Below are positions 9,447-18,984 of a stretch of 64,000 bases of DNA, piece by piece. The DNA is from Hymenobacter radiodurans (GTDB taxonomy: Bacteria > Bacteroidota > Bacteroidia > Cytophagales > Hymenobacteraceae), in the NCBI RefSeq assembly GCF_004355185.1, contig NZ_CP037922.1, positions 496,001 through 560,000 on the forward strand. The letters run 5' to 3'. The notes under the pieces are model-generated. The model worked only from the letters and a program-made list of their open reading frames with translations. It was not told the origin of the DNA and did no database searches. The position numbers and the translations under genes are program-made. How positions within the stretch are numbered: position 1 is the first letter of the stretch; each line of letters opens with the position of its first letter.

Positions 9447-9522
9447 GCGAGAGTAGCTCAGTTGGTAGAGCGCGACCTTGCCAAGGTCGAGGTCGCGAGT
9501 TCGAACCTCGTCTCCCGCTCCA
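9447..9522 (+). tRNA. tRNA-Gly (anticodon GCC)
   Basis: A complete cloverleaf with D arm GCTCAGTTGGTAGAGC, anticodon stem CGACC/GGTCG around loop TTGCCAA (anticodon GCC), T arm GCGAG-TTCGAAC-CTCGT, and encoded CCA at 9520-9522. The acceptor stem GCGAGAG/CTCCCGC has one A-C mismatch at the fourth pair, where G would be expected. Confidence 0.95.
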
Positions 9523-9526
9523 AAAC

Positions 9527-9560
9527 AAAAAAGACGCTTCCTGAACGGGGCGTCTTTTTT
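9527..9560 (+). terminator. Terminator of tRNA-Gly
   Basis: Stem AAAAAAGACGC (9527-9537) with GCGTCTTTTTT (9550-9560), directly after the CCA end. Confidence 0.9.
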
Positions 9561-9590
9561 GTTTTTTGTCTGTTCAATACGTGGGCAGGG

Positions 9591-9638
9591 AAACAGGTAG
9601 ACATGTATTTAGCTTGATAAATACATGTCTACCTGTTT
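9591..9638. repeat. Perfect 20-bp inverted repeat upstream of the HNH gene
   Basis: The left arm AAACAGGTAGACATGTATTT (9591-9610) and the right arm (9619-9638) are exact reverse complements around the 8-base spacer AGCTTGAT. The tRNA-Gly gene has its own terminator just upstream and there is no T tract after the right arm, so this does not look like a terminator. The right arm covers the place of the -33 element for the promoter at 9651, which suggests an operator or a protein-binding site, perhaps for the HNH protein itself (inference). Confidence 0.9.
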
Positions 9639-9650
9639 TAGCGATGTGGC

Positions 9651-9658
9651 TATCTTTG
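9651..9658 (+). promoter_or_regulatory. -7 promoter element of the HNH gene
   Basis: TATCTTTG, an exact TAnnTTTG match, 16 bases before the ATG at 9675 and 12 bases after the inverted repeat. Confidence 0.75.
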
Positions 9659-9674
9659 CGCAGACATTTTTTGC

Positions 9675-10160
9675 ATGCGAAGAAAGATATCGGACCAGGA
9701 GTTTAGCGAGGCTGTAGCCCAAAGTTTATCAATAGCACAAGTAATTGTGCAGTTAGGGCTGGTGCCGGCGGGGGGCAATTATAAGACGGTGCAAGCGCGT
9801 ATCGATAAGCTAGCCCTTGATAGAAGCCATTTTACTGGTAAGGGCTGGAATGTGGGCGACCGGTATCAACCATTTGCAAAATGCTTTTCGTGGGAGAATG
9901 TTCTCGTCCAAAATTCTAAGTACACATCGAGCAATCGACTGAAATATCGGTTGTTAAATGCTGGTCTTAAGCTTCATCAATGCGAGCGGTGTAGGATGAG
10001 TGAGTGGCTAAAACAACCCATTCCACTGGAACTCCATCACGTGAATGGCGTAAATAATGATCATAGAATTGAGAATTTACAGTTATTGTGCCCAAATTGC
10101 CACGCTCAAACTCCAACATACCGGGGTAAGAACCAAGCAAGAGCCGGAGTGGTGGAATAG
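9675..10160 (+). CDS. HNH-type endonuclease with N-terminal DNA-binding region
   Basis: A 161-residue protein. The C-terminal half has the HNH/zinc pattern: CERC (CxxC), then LELHHVNGVNNDHRIENLQL with the catalytic His pair, Asn and His, then CPNCH (second CxxC). The N-terminal half (QSLSIAQVIVQLGLVPAGGN followed by ARIDKL and SHFTGKGW) resembles a small helix-turn-helix domain often seen before such HNH domains. The substrate is unknown; small HNH proteins include homing, phage and repair nucleases. The gene lies between two tRNA genes, follows a perfect inverted repeat, has its own promoter, and its last 18 bases overlap the 5' end of tRNA-Leu. A G6 motif copy (9770-9779) encodes GGN near the N-terminal part. 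No partner gene is adjacent. Confidence 0.85.
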   Translation: MRRKISDQEFSEAVAQSLSIAQVIVQLGLVPAGGNYKTVQARIDKLALDRSHFTGKGWNVGDRYQPFAKCFSWENVLVQNSKYTSSNRLKYRLLNAGLKLHQCERCRMSEWLKQPIPLELHHVNGVNNDHRIENLQLLCPNCHAQTPTYRGKNQARAGVVE

Positions 10161-10225
10161 GTAGACACGCAGCACTTAAAATGCTGTTTCCTTTGGAAGT
10201 ACGGGTTCGATTCCCGTCTCTGGTA
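10143..10225 (+). tRNA. tRNA-Leu (anticodon TAA)
   Basis: A class II tRNA with acceptor stem GCCGGAG/CTCTGGT, anticodon stem CAGCA/TGCTG around CTTAAAA (anticodon TAA), long variable arm, and T arm ACGGG-TTCGATT-CCCGT. CCA is not encoded (TACT follows the stem). The first 18 bases are also the last codons and stop of the HNH gene. Confidence 0.95.
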
Positions 10226-10229
10226 CTTT

Positions 10230-10265
10230 AAAAGCCTTCTGCCAACTGTGCAGGGGGCTTTTTTG
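10230..10265 (+). terminator. Terminator of tRNA-Leu
   Basis: AAAAGCCTTCTGC pairs with GCAGGGGGCTTTT (two G-T wobbles) across a 7-base loop, with a T run. Confidence 0.85.
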
Positions 10266-10369
10266 CTTTATATCAGAATCTGTAGGTTGAAATGCGCCCG
10301 GTAGCGTACCTTACTTTTATGATTAGTGTTGGGTGCCTTACTTGCGCCTAAAGGCAGTGCTCCACTTGT

Positions 10370-13300
10370 ATGACCGCAGATTCTGTTGACTATCAAGCCT
10401 TATTCGAAACGCTGCCAGGTAGCTATCTGGCTTGTAGTCCTGAATTGGTTATTGTAGCGGTTTCGGCTGGGCTGGAAAGAGCAACCGGAAAAGCAAAGGA
10501 GCAGCTTCTGGGCAAACCATTAAAAGAGGTTTTGCCCGAGCAAGGAAGCGCGCGGCAAAGCCTGTATGCGTCCTTACGTCATGTGCTGGACCATCACACC
10601 TCCCATGAGCAGACGCTTACTGTAAACCCTGTGGTGGCAGTTTCGATTAATGCATCAGGTGGTGACATACGCAGTTGGCACAGCCGGGCGTGGCCGGTGG
10701 TAGGCGCGGGGGACAAAATACGCTACGTTCTGTATAGTGTGGAAGCTGGGCCGGCACCTGCCTCGCACGAAAACACCAGCCAAACGATCCACTGGAATAG
10801 CGCCGACACGGAAACGGTGCAGAAGCATCAGCAGCCAGTAGTATCCGACCAGCAGCTACAGCAAATCTTACGGCAGGTGCCAGCTCAGATAGCCACCCTT
10901 TTAGGCCCTGGTCATGTGTACGGCTTTATTAATGAGCAAGCCCAACAGCTGTTGGGTGAGGCAGCAACGCTCGGTACGCCAGCTGCCATAGCTCGCCCTT
11001 CGCTGGTTGATTCTGGCTACATCCGCTTGGTAGACCAGGTATACCAGACGGGAATACCGTTTGAGCTGAGTGAAATGCCCACCGAGCAGCCTGCTTCGGC
11101 AACCAACTCCCCCGGCGAAACTTTGTATTTCGACGGAGTGCTGCGTCCCCTAACCGACGACAAGGGACAAACGCAAGGTGTATTGGTATTTGGAATAGAT
11201 GTAACGGAGCGGGTGCGAGCCAAGCAGCGCGCGGCTGAATTGATGGAAGAAGTACGCTTTCAGGACCAACAATTTCATCAGGTAATGGAAGCCCTGCCCC
11301 AAATGGCCTGGGTTTCACGGCCTGATGGGGGCGTAACTTATTACAACAAGCGTTGGTACGACTTTACAGGGAGCAATTTTGAGGAGATGCAGGACTGGGG
11401 CTGGGAAGGATTTGTCCACCCCGCCGACCTTGCAACCACCGTGGAGCGCTGGCAAACGGCCGTGAGCCAAGGAACAGTGTTTGAAACCGAGCACCGCTGG
11501 CGTGATCGGCAAGGAGGCTACCGTTGGTTTTTGGCCCGCGGTGAAGCTATTCGCGCGGCTAATGGCAGCATATTGCGATGGGTAGGCACCAATACCGATA
11601 TTGATGAGCATAAGCGCTTTCAGCAACAGCTAGCGGCAAAGGACGAGCAGCTCCACCAGATTCTGCGCCAAAGTCCGGCCCTCATTGCTACGCTCGAAGG
11701 CGCTGATCATCGCTATGCATTCACCAATCCCGGGTACGACCTATTGGTAGGCTACCGGGCCAAATTGGGCAAACCGGTGGCTGAATGCTTGCCGGAGCTG
11801 GTAGAGCAAGGTATTATCGATAAACTTGATAGCGTTTACCAAACGGGTGAATCGGTGGCTAATCTCCAAACCTACCTTGAATTGGTAGATCCCGTGAGGG
11901 GTGAGCGCCGACCGACTTATCTTGATATTACCTACCAGGCTCTACGCGATGCTGGGGGGCAAATTCAGGGAGTACTGGCCTTTATCGTGGAGGTGACCGA
12001 GCAAGTGCGCTCCCGCCAACGGGCGGAGGCTTTAATGGAGGAAGTGCAGGCTGGCTCCTTGCAGCTGATAGAACAGCGCGAAACGTTTTATCAGCTTTTC
12101 CAGCAAACTCCGGCCAGTATTGCCATTCTGCGCGGCCCAGAGCACCGTTTCGAGTACTTCAATCCTAGGTTTCAAGAGCTGTTTCCGGATCGGGAACTGA
12201 TGGGGCAAGCCATGATTGAGGCGCTGCCTGAAACCGTAGAGCAGGGCTTTATGGAACTGCTTGATCGGGTGTACCACACGGGCGAAACTTTTTTGGGAAT
12301 GAGTTGCCGTTTCAGGTATATGAGCGGTCTGGTAATGGCTCCAGATCCATCTATTTCAACTTCACCTATCAGGCTTTCCGGGAAAATGGAGTTACTGTGG
12401 GCGTTGCCGTATTTGCCTACGATGTAACGGAGCAGGTAAAAGCACGCCGGCAGACCCAGGTGTTGCAGGCCAAAATGAGTCGGCGCGACCGGGAGCTGCG
12501 GATGATGGCCGAGAGCCTGCCGCTTATCACCTTCGTGACCGAAACCGACGGACGGCTAAGCTACATCAGCCCGCAGTCGTTCGCCTATACGGGTATGAGT
12601 GCTGACGCGGCTTTGCAGAGCAGTTGGGCTGATATCGTCCACCCCAACGATCTGGAAGCGCTGCAAAAAGAAATACAAGTCGCCACCAACGAGTTGCGGC
12701 CGTGGCGGTGCGAGTTTCGCATGCTCCGTCACGATGGGCAGTACCGCTGGTATCTGGGGCAGGGCGTTCCCGACCTGGACGTGACCACCGGGCTGCCGCG
12801 GCGCTGGTATGGCTCGAGCACCGACATTCACGACCTGCGCGACCTGCAGGACCAACTGTTGATTAAGGATCAGCAACTGCAGCAGATTCTGAGTCAGGTG
12901 CCGGCGTACATTGCCACCGTAACGGGCCCCGAACACCGCTATGCCTTTGTCAATCCGGGCTATAACGTTCTCATGGGCGGGCGCATAAAACTTGGCCGAC
13001 GAGTGGCCGATTTACTCCCGGAGCTAGTGGAGCAAGGGTTCGTAGCGCTGTTGGACGAGGTGTATACTTCGAAAAAAACATACATAGGGCGCGAAACACC
13101 CATCACCTTGTTTGATCCTGGAACTGGCGGCAACCGGGAATACTACCTCGACTTTGTGTACCAACCGTTGTACGATGCGAAAGGGCAGACTCAGGGTATT
13201 CTCGGCTTTGGAATCGATGTAACGGAGCAGGTGCGGGCCCGCCAACAGACCACGGCGCTGCAAGCGGAGCTACGGGGCCGCGATGAGCAGTTCCGCTTCC

Positions 13301-14382
13301 TCGCCGAGAGTATCCCCCAAATTGTGTGGACGGCTGCGGCCGACGGTGAAGTAGACTACTTCAATCAGCAATTGTGGGATGCCACGGGCTTTCATCCAAG
13401 TGAAAGTTTGGGTTCGGTAGCGTGGCTGAATCTTATTCACCCCGACGACCAGCAACGCTCCCAGGCAGCTTGGGCCGAAGCCGCCCGGACGGGGGGCAAA
13501 TATGAGATTGAGTACCGGTTTGTATCGCGCCAGGGGGGCTACCGCTGGTTTTTGGGCCGAGCCGAGCCCCTGCGTAATACCGCCGGCGAGGTGATAAAGT
13601 GGTTTGGATCGTGCACCGATATTGATGATTTCAAGCAAGCGCAACAGCACCTGCAGACGCAAAACGCTCAATTGATTCGCATCAATCAGGACCTGGACAA
13701 CTTCGTCTATACTGCTTCGCACGACCTCCGGCAGCCCATTTACAATATGGCGGGCATTTTTGAGGAGCTGACCCGCACTACCCATTTCAACGACCCCGAC
13801 ACGGCCGAGCTGATTGCCATGTTTGAAGAAGCGCTACAGCGCATCTATGGCACCATTCAGGACCTGGCCGACCTAGTGCAGGTGCAGCGCCGCCACGAGC
13901 AGGTTCCCGCCGAGGCTGTGGACGTTAAGTTGCTTGCGCAGTCGGTTATTCGCAGTATGCAAGAGCAGGTAGAGGAAGTGGGGGGCAAATTTGATCTGGA
14001 TACCACTGCCGTGCCCACGCTGTGGTTTGTGCGTAGCAACTTGCAAAGCGTGCTCTATAATCTGCTCAGCAACGCGCTGAAGTACGCTATGCCCGGCCGG
14101 CCGCCCTATATCCGGGTGCGCACCGATTTAATCGACGGCGTTCCCGTTCTCACCATAGCCGACAATGGGTTGGGAATTGACATGGTCCGCCATGGTGCGG
14201 AGCTATTTCAAATGTTTCGGCGCTTCCACGACCACGTAGCGGGCTCCGGCATGGGTTTGCACCTCGTCAACCGAATTATTCAGCAGGCTGGCGGCCACGT
14301 GGAAGTGGAAAGCACCGTGGGCCAAGGCACTACGTTTCGGGTATATTTCAGTCCGCAGCACCAAGTGCGCAGCACCAAATAG
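10370..14382 (+). CDS. Multi-PAS sensor histidine kinase, cytosolic; one frame break
   Basis: About 1337 residues if one base is restored near 12289-12297. The first reading frame ends at 12427; the second is open from 12304. Adding one G or T gives TFLGNELPFQVYERSGNG, which matches the sister PAS repeats. I count about eight PAS domains: one N-terminal, then alternating blocks of a QQILRQVPAQIATL-type PAS and a PAS_3-type domain with FVHPADL or LIHPDD and YRWFLAR or YRWFLGR. The C terminus has a HisKA H-box, ASHDLRQPIYNMAG, and an ATPase domain with NLLSNALKYA, DNGLGIDM and GSGMGLHLVNRI. No signal peptide, membrane helix or receiver domain is seen, so it probably senses a soluble ligand or redox state and passes phosphate to an unlinked response regulator. 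Confidence 0.88.
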
Positions 14383-14523
14383 GTGAGGAGTTTAAGAGAA
14401 AATATGGCCGTAGACAGACTAAGGCAGCAAAACCGGAGTTGTAGTACGCTCCCGACCGCAAAATGCTTCGGCCGCTAAGCATCCGAATCACTACTTTTAA
14501 GCCTTTCCTCCTCGCTCTCCCCT

Positions 14524-15522
14524 ATGGCCGCTCCCGATTCTACCGCCTCCGCCGCCGATCAGCTTGCTTATTACCAGGATAAAATCAAGCAGGTGTTTGC
14601 CGAAGTAGGCAAAGTGGTAGTAGGGCAGCAATACATGGTTAATCGGCTGCTGATTGGGTTATTTACGGGGGGGCATATTTTGCTGGAAGGCGTGCCTGGT
14701 CTGGCCAAAACACTGACCATCAGCACGCTTTCCAAAGTGCTGCACCTGCATTTTCAGCGCGTGCAGTTCACACCCGACTTGTTGCCCTCCGACCTGGTCG
14801 GCACCATGATTTACAATCAGAATCAGTCGGAATTTCAGGTTAAGAAAGGGCCTATTTTCGCCAATTTGGTACTGGCCGACGAAGTAAACCGCTCCCCAGC
14901 CAAAGTACAGAGTGCCCTGCTCGAAGCCATGCAGGAAAGACAGGTCACCATCGGCGAGACCACCTACCCGCTTGATTTGCCTTTCCTGGTGTTAGCTACG
15001 CAAAACCCAGTGGAGCAGGAAGGTACATATCCGCTGCCCGAAGCTCAGGTCGACCGCTTCATGATGAAAGTGTATGTCGATTACCTGAAGAAAGCCGATG
15101 AATTGGAGGTGATGCGCCGCATGGCCAACCTCAGCTACGTGGGCGATGTCAGTCCGGTGCTTACCAAGGAAGACGTGTTTGGCGTGCGTGGCCTAATCAA
15201 TCAGGTTCAGATTTCGGAAACCCTGGAGAAATACATTGTGGAGCTGGTGTTTGCTACCCGCAAGCCCGCTGAGTACGATTTGGCCGAGTTTGCGCAGTAC
15301 GTGCAGTTTGGGGTAAGCCCTCGGGCCAGCATTGCTTTGCACCGCGCTGCCAAAGCTGTCGCCTTCTTCGACAGCCGCGACTACGTATTGCCCGAAGACA
15401 TTAAAGAGGTAGCCACCGATGTGCTCAATCACCGCATTTTGCTCAACTACGAAGCCGAAGCCGATGGCATCCGTACGCAGGATTTGATTGAGGCCATTCT
15501 GAAAAAAGTGCCGATCAGCTAG
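14524..15522 (+). CDS. MoxR-family AAA+ ATPase
   Basis: A 332-residue AAA_3 ATPase. Walker A is GVPGLAKT (residues 56-63), Walker B lies in LADEVNRSPAKVQSALLEAM, and the sensor region reads ATQNPVEQEGTYPLPEAQVD. MoxR ATPases act as chaperones that activate or mature partner proteins, often with a DUF58/VWA protein encoded next door; here the neighbour is a methyltransferase, so the usual partner is not visible. The upstream region has TACTTTTA, which misses the -7 consensus by one base. The start MAAPDSTASAADQLAYY is consistent with family members that have a short unstructured N terminus. Confidence 0.93.
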   Translation: MAAPDSTASAADQLAYYQDKIKQVFAEVGKVVVGQQYMVNRLLIGLFTGGHILLEGVPGLAKTLTISTLSKVLHLHFQRVQFTPDLLPSDLVGTMIYNQNQSEFQVKKGPIFANLVLADEVNRSPAKVQSALLEAMQERQVTIGETTYPLDLPFLVLATQNPVEQEGTYPLPEAQVDRFMMKVYVDYLKKADELEVMRRMANLSYVGDVSPVLTKEDVFGVRGLINQVQISETLEKYIVELVFATRKPAEYDLAEFAQYVQFGVSPRASIALHRAAKAVAFFDSRDYVLPEDIKEVATDVLNHRILLNYEAEADGIRTQDLIEAILKKVPIS

Positions 15523-15551
15523 TTTCACGCCTAAACCCGCCCTGCCACACT

Positions 15552-16370
15552 GTGTCTCGCCTTACCAAAACCCTGCGGGCGCTCGGTAGCCTTGTGCGGA
15601 ATCCGTGGTTGCTCAACCATGTACTAGCCGCCGATGAAGTGGCGTGGCAGCGCCAGGCCTTGGCCCACGCCGCCGGCCGCCACAGCCTGACAGCGCAGGG
15701 GTTGCCGACAGTAGCGCTCACGTCGTTTTTGCCCCCCAGCGGCGATACTGTGCAGCCGTTTGCCTTTCGCGACGGTGGCTCGCTACCTACGGACCTGGCT
15801 TTATTGCGTGGTCTGGCCCGTTCTATAACCGGTTGTCGCTACTTCGAAATCGGGACGTGGCGGGGCGAAAGCGCGGCCAATGTGGCGGAGGTAGTCAAGT
15901 CGGTTCATACGCTCAACCTATCGGCAGCCGAAATGCGGGCTATGGGGTTGCCTGCCCGCTACGCCGAGCTACATGGGTTTTTCTCGAAAGACTTGGCTAA
16001 TGTGCAGCATCTCTATGGCAACTCCGCCACTTATGACTTGTCGGGACTGGGCCAGGCTTTTGATTTGATTTTTATTGACGGCGACCACCACTACGAAGCG
16101 GTACGCATGGATACGCGCCGCGTATTTGAACATTTAGTCCATCCCCGCACGATAGTCGTGTGGCACGACGCGGCCCGGCAACCGGGTCAGCCACGCTGGG
16201 AAGTGCTGGCCGGCATCATGGCCGGACTGCCCCCTGACGCTGGGGGGCAACTAGTGCAGGTAGCGAATACGCTCTGTGCCATGTACTTGCCCGAGCCGCT
16301 GCTTGCCTCTGCCCCCAATCCGCTGGCGGATCCAGTGCCCGCATTTTCGGTACACATTCAGCCGCAGTAA
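15552..16370 (+). CDS. Class I SAM-dependent methyltransferase
   Basis: A 272-residue protein starting at GTG (MSRLTKTLRALGSL), 29 bases after the MoxR gene and perhaps in the same transcript. The SAM-binding motif I is YFEIGTWRGESAANVAE, and the DLIFIDGDHHYEAVRMD segment matches the acidic metal/SAM region of Methyltransf_24-type O-methyltransferases; IVVWHDA follows. The substrate is not known; a sugar or small molecule linked to the glycan genes at 16-19 kb is possible (inference). It contains two copies of the G6 motif, at 15727-15739 in the reverse sense and at 16240-16250. Confidence 0.82.
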   Translation: MSRLTKTLRALGSLVRNPWLLNHVLAADEVAWQRQALAHAAGRHSLTAQGLPTVALTSFLPPSGDTVQPFAFRDGGSLPTDLALLRGLARSITGCRYFEIGTWRGESAANVAEVVKSVHTLNLSAAEMRAMGLPARYAELHGFFSKDLANVQHLYGNSATYDLSGLGQAFDLIFIDGDHHYEAVRMDTRRVFEHLVHPRTIVVWHDAARQPGQPRWEVLAGIMAGLPPDAGGQLVQVANTLCAMYLPEPLLASAPNPLADPVPAFSVHIQPQ

Positions 16371-16415
16371 CCCGGCGAAAAAAAGTGCAATGGCGCTTAA
16401 TGAGCTGGTGAAAAT

Positions 16416-17714
16416 CTATTTAACGGCTACTTCTCTTGGGGGCTCAACTTTGCTTTTTTGAAGACGCAGCAGTTGAATAAGGTAGTGCAGCTCAGCTTTT
16501 CCAGGCAATAAATCGCTTAGTGGTAGACCGTTGGCAACTCGGAAAGCCCGCAGCAGATACGCAGTCGAGAAGAGGTAGGACAAGGTAGCCGCCGTTGCTG
16601 CTCCCTCAATTCCCCACTGGGGAATCAGTAGCCAGCACGCCGGAACCGTGACAAAAAGCCCCCCAATGGCCGCCGCCGTATTAACCTGATAGCGTCCTAA
16701 ACCGGCAAAGTAGGAGTTGAGAATAATGCTGACCGCCATGGCCACTACTCCCGGAGCCAGCAGCAGGATAACGGGCCGCGCTTCCCCAAAGTCAGCCCCG
16801 AACACAGCGGCCAGCGCGCTAGCTGGCAGCAGGCATAACCCCAGTACTATAGCCGTCGTGCTTAGCAGTGTGAGGCGAACACCGCGCAGGGTAGGAGCCA
16901 CCTGAGAGCGTTTGTCGGCCGCATAAATTAGGTCGACATATTGGCTTTGCGAAGCACTACGCGCAATCACCCAAACCGCCTCCGTAAGCGCAACCCCCAC
17001 GGACAATACTCCTACGGAATGGGTATCAGCATAATAGGCAACGAAGTAATAGCTGAGGCGGAAGTTGATGAAGGATAGAATGTTGGACAGATGGGCAGCG
17101 CGGCTGTGACGCGCCAACTCGCGTGCCGAAGCGCGCAGCCGACGGCTCATCTGCCAACGGTCGGCTAAGTGGTAGAGTAGCACTAGGCTCAGTAGAAAAG
17201 GAATGCCTTGGGCGATGTAAGCGGCGTAATAGTACGCCTCAACTGCGTGCCAATGGCCCAGCGTAAAAGCCAACAGGAGCAAGCCGCCCTGCAAGCCGGT
17301 AGCTAATAGCAGCAAGGAGTTGTAGGTGCGCTCTTGTCGCCGCCCTAGCAATAGCCCCGCGTTTATCAGGAAAAATGCCTGCAACAGACATACGCCCCAC
17401 AAATGCCCCACGTAGCTGAAGGACACTGTCCGCCACACCCAAATACCCACTGCGCCTATGGTACATACCATTGAGGCCCACATGTAAGCCGGTATCAGTA
17501 AGTTCCAGACGTTGCGGCGCGGCGCCAGATACATAAGTGAAACGCCGCCCACCAGCCCGACGAACAGCAATAGCAACGCACAATCGGTCACGAAAAGGCT
17601 GATAGCGCCGCGGCCGGCTGCCCCTAAATAGCGAGCTGTGAGCCACACAATACCAAAGCTACCTCCGGCCGTCGCTAGTCGCGTGACTATATTTTGGAAG
17701 ACCCGCTTCAGCAT
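16416..17714 (-). CDS. Wzx-like polysaccharide flippase
   Basis: A 432-residue polytopic protein with about 12 membrane helices. The N terminus LKRVFQNIVTRLATAGGSFG followed by ARYLGAAGRGAISLF is typical of MATE/MOP-superfamily polysaccharide flippases, which move lipid-linked glycans across the inner membrane. The gene overlaps the upstream glycosyltransferase gene by seven bases, so the two are probably translated together and act on the same glycan. Only one glycosyltransferase is adjacent and no polymerase is seen. It converges with the methyltransferase gene, with only 45 bases between them. A T-tail G6 motif lies within at 16652-16664. Confidence 0.85.
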   Translation of the reverse strand: MLKRVFQNIVTRLATAGGSFGIVWLTARYLGAAGRGAISLFVTDCALLLLFVGLVGGVSLMYLAPRRNVWNLLIPAYMWASMVCTIGAVGIWVWRTVSFSYVGHLWGVCLLQAFFLINAGLLLGRRQERTYNSLLLLATGLQGGLLLLAFTLGHWHAVEAYYYAAYIAQGIPFLLSLVLLYHLADRWQMSRRLRASARELARHSRAAHLSNILSFINFRLSYYFVAYYADTHSVGVLSVGVALTEAVWVIARSASQSQYVDLIYAADKRSQVAPTLRGVRLTLLSTTAIVLGLCLLPASALAAVFGADFGEARPVILLLAPGVVAMAVSIILNSYFAGLGRYQVNTAAAIGGLFVTVPACWLLIPQWGIEGAATAATLSYLFSTAYLLRAFRVANGLPLSDLLPGKAELHYLIQLLRLQKSKVEPPREVAVK

Positions 17715-18943
17715 GAGACAAGCGCTGAAGGAGTGCTGAGTTGCACCGAATTTTGCCCCCCAGCGGGCCGCAGTATGCTTGCGTATAAAGCCGCGAACTG
17801 GCTGCCAACTCGTGCCGGACTACAGCGAAGCTCAGCATCGTAGCGAAGGAGGTCGGGCTCAAAAGCTGCGCTGCCGCTCAATACCGCTACTAAAGCCGCC
17901 GCTAGGGCAGTTTCATCATCAGGAGCTACGAGTAGACCAAAGCGGCCGGAAGGTTGAAACAACTCCGGAACCCCGCCCGTGTTCGTGGCCACGACGGGGC
18001 AAGCACAAGCCCGGGCCTCTAGCAATACACAGCCAAAAGTTTCGGCGCGGCTAAAGGAAACCAGCGTCGTGGCGCGTTGCATTTGAGTGGCAACGGCGGC
18101 ATGCGAAAGTTTACCTAAGAAAGTAACCGTGCCATCGGTGAGCAACCCTAGTTCCTGGGCCACGCGCCGTACGCGCACTTCATCGGGGCCATAGCCAGCC
18201 AGATGTATGCGCAGGTTAGGCCAAGTTGAGCGTAAGCCAGCCACCACCCGCAGAATGCCGGTCAGATTTTTAACGTCTTCGTGAAAAGCGGCCACGTGCA
18301 AAAGCGTCTGGGGAGCGCGCGTAGCATCTGGGGGGCAAAAAAGCGCCGTATCGACTACGTTAGCAATGACTACGCTGGCGTCATTTCTGAATCCCAGGTT
18401 TTGCATAGCTTGTTGTAGCGCCTTCGATACGGTATGCAGCGCCGCGGCGCGGCGCACAACGACCCGCGTAAGCTGCCGGCGAAGCCAGCCGATAGAATGA
18501 GCCCGAAATGGCAAATACAGCGTCCAATGTTCCGTAATGATGTAAGGAATTCCGTAGCGCCACCGCCACCAAATGGCTGCTAATCCCGTGCGCAGAAGTA
18601 CATGCACGTGCACTAAGTCAGGATTTGCCCCCCAGCGCTTCACCACATGTTGGTAGCCTTGCGCCACGCACCAGTAGTAGAGCAGCAGCTTCAATAGCTT
18701 ATCTACGATAGGCAACCCACTGGGCCGCGCCCGGTAATAGTAGCGTAGCACCGGCACAGCCGCGTTTAGTTCTTCCTCGCGCTCAATCCAGGCTGTTAAC
18801 GGACCGCTGGCTACCGTTGCGAATATGACCACTACGTTCGCGTGGGGCGCAATAGCTGCTACGTGGCGCGCTACGAAGTCACCATCTTGGTCATCGTAGC
18901 GGTTGGGGTACCACTTAGGCAGCATGAGTACGCGCGGCTTCAT
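17708..18943 (-). CDS. GT4-family glycosyltransferase
   Basis: A 411-residue GT-B-fold glycosyltransferase. The N-terminal acceptor half starts MKPRVLMLPKWYPNRYDDQD, and the nucleotide-sugar half has VTFLGKLSH and the family E-x7-E region SFSRAETFGCVLLEARACAC followed by VVATNTGGVPELF. It probably adds a hexose to a surface glycan and is coupled to the flippase gene downstream. Three G6 motif copies lie inside (17751-17763, 18328-18340, 18624-18635), in different reading frames (GGQN, CPPD, WGAN). The sugar donor cannot be predicted. No exact -7 element was seen upstream. Confidence 0.9.
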   Translation of the reverse strand: MKPRVLMLPKWYPNRYDDQDGDFVARHVAAIAPHANVVVIFATVASGPLTAWIEREEELNAAVPVLRYYYRARPSGLPIVDKLLKLLLYYWCVAQGYQHVVKRWGANPDLVHVHVLLRTGLAAIWWRWRYGIPYIITEHWTLYLPFRAHSIGWLRRQLTRVVVRRAAALHTVSKALQQAMQNLGFRNDASVVIANVVDTALFCPPDATRAPQTLLHVAAFHEDVKNLTGILRVVAGLRSTWPNLRIHLAGYGPDEVRVRRVAQELGLLTDGTVTFLGKLSHAAVATQMQRATTLVSFSRAETFGCVLLEARACACPVVATNTGGVPELFQPSGRFGLLVAPDDETALAAALVAVLSGSAAFEPDLLRYDAELRCSPARVGSQFAALYASILRPAGGQNSVQLSTPSALVSC

Positions 18944-18984
18944 GGTGACTAAGCTAAGGACTATTTATCGGCCTACTAATGCAT

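Noticed and set aside
9591..9638. Inverted repeat as terminator of tRNA-Gly
   Set aside because: The tRNA already has a T-run terminator at 9527-9560, and no T tract follows this repeat.
13531..13543. CAGGGGGGCTACC as a motif copy
   Set aside because: It has the G run but not the A/T tail; it encodes the conserved GGYRW of the PAS_3 domain.
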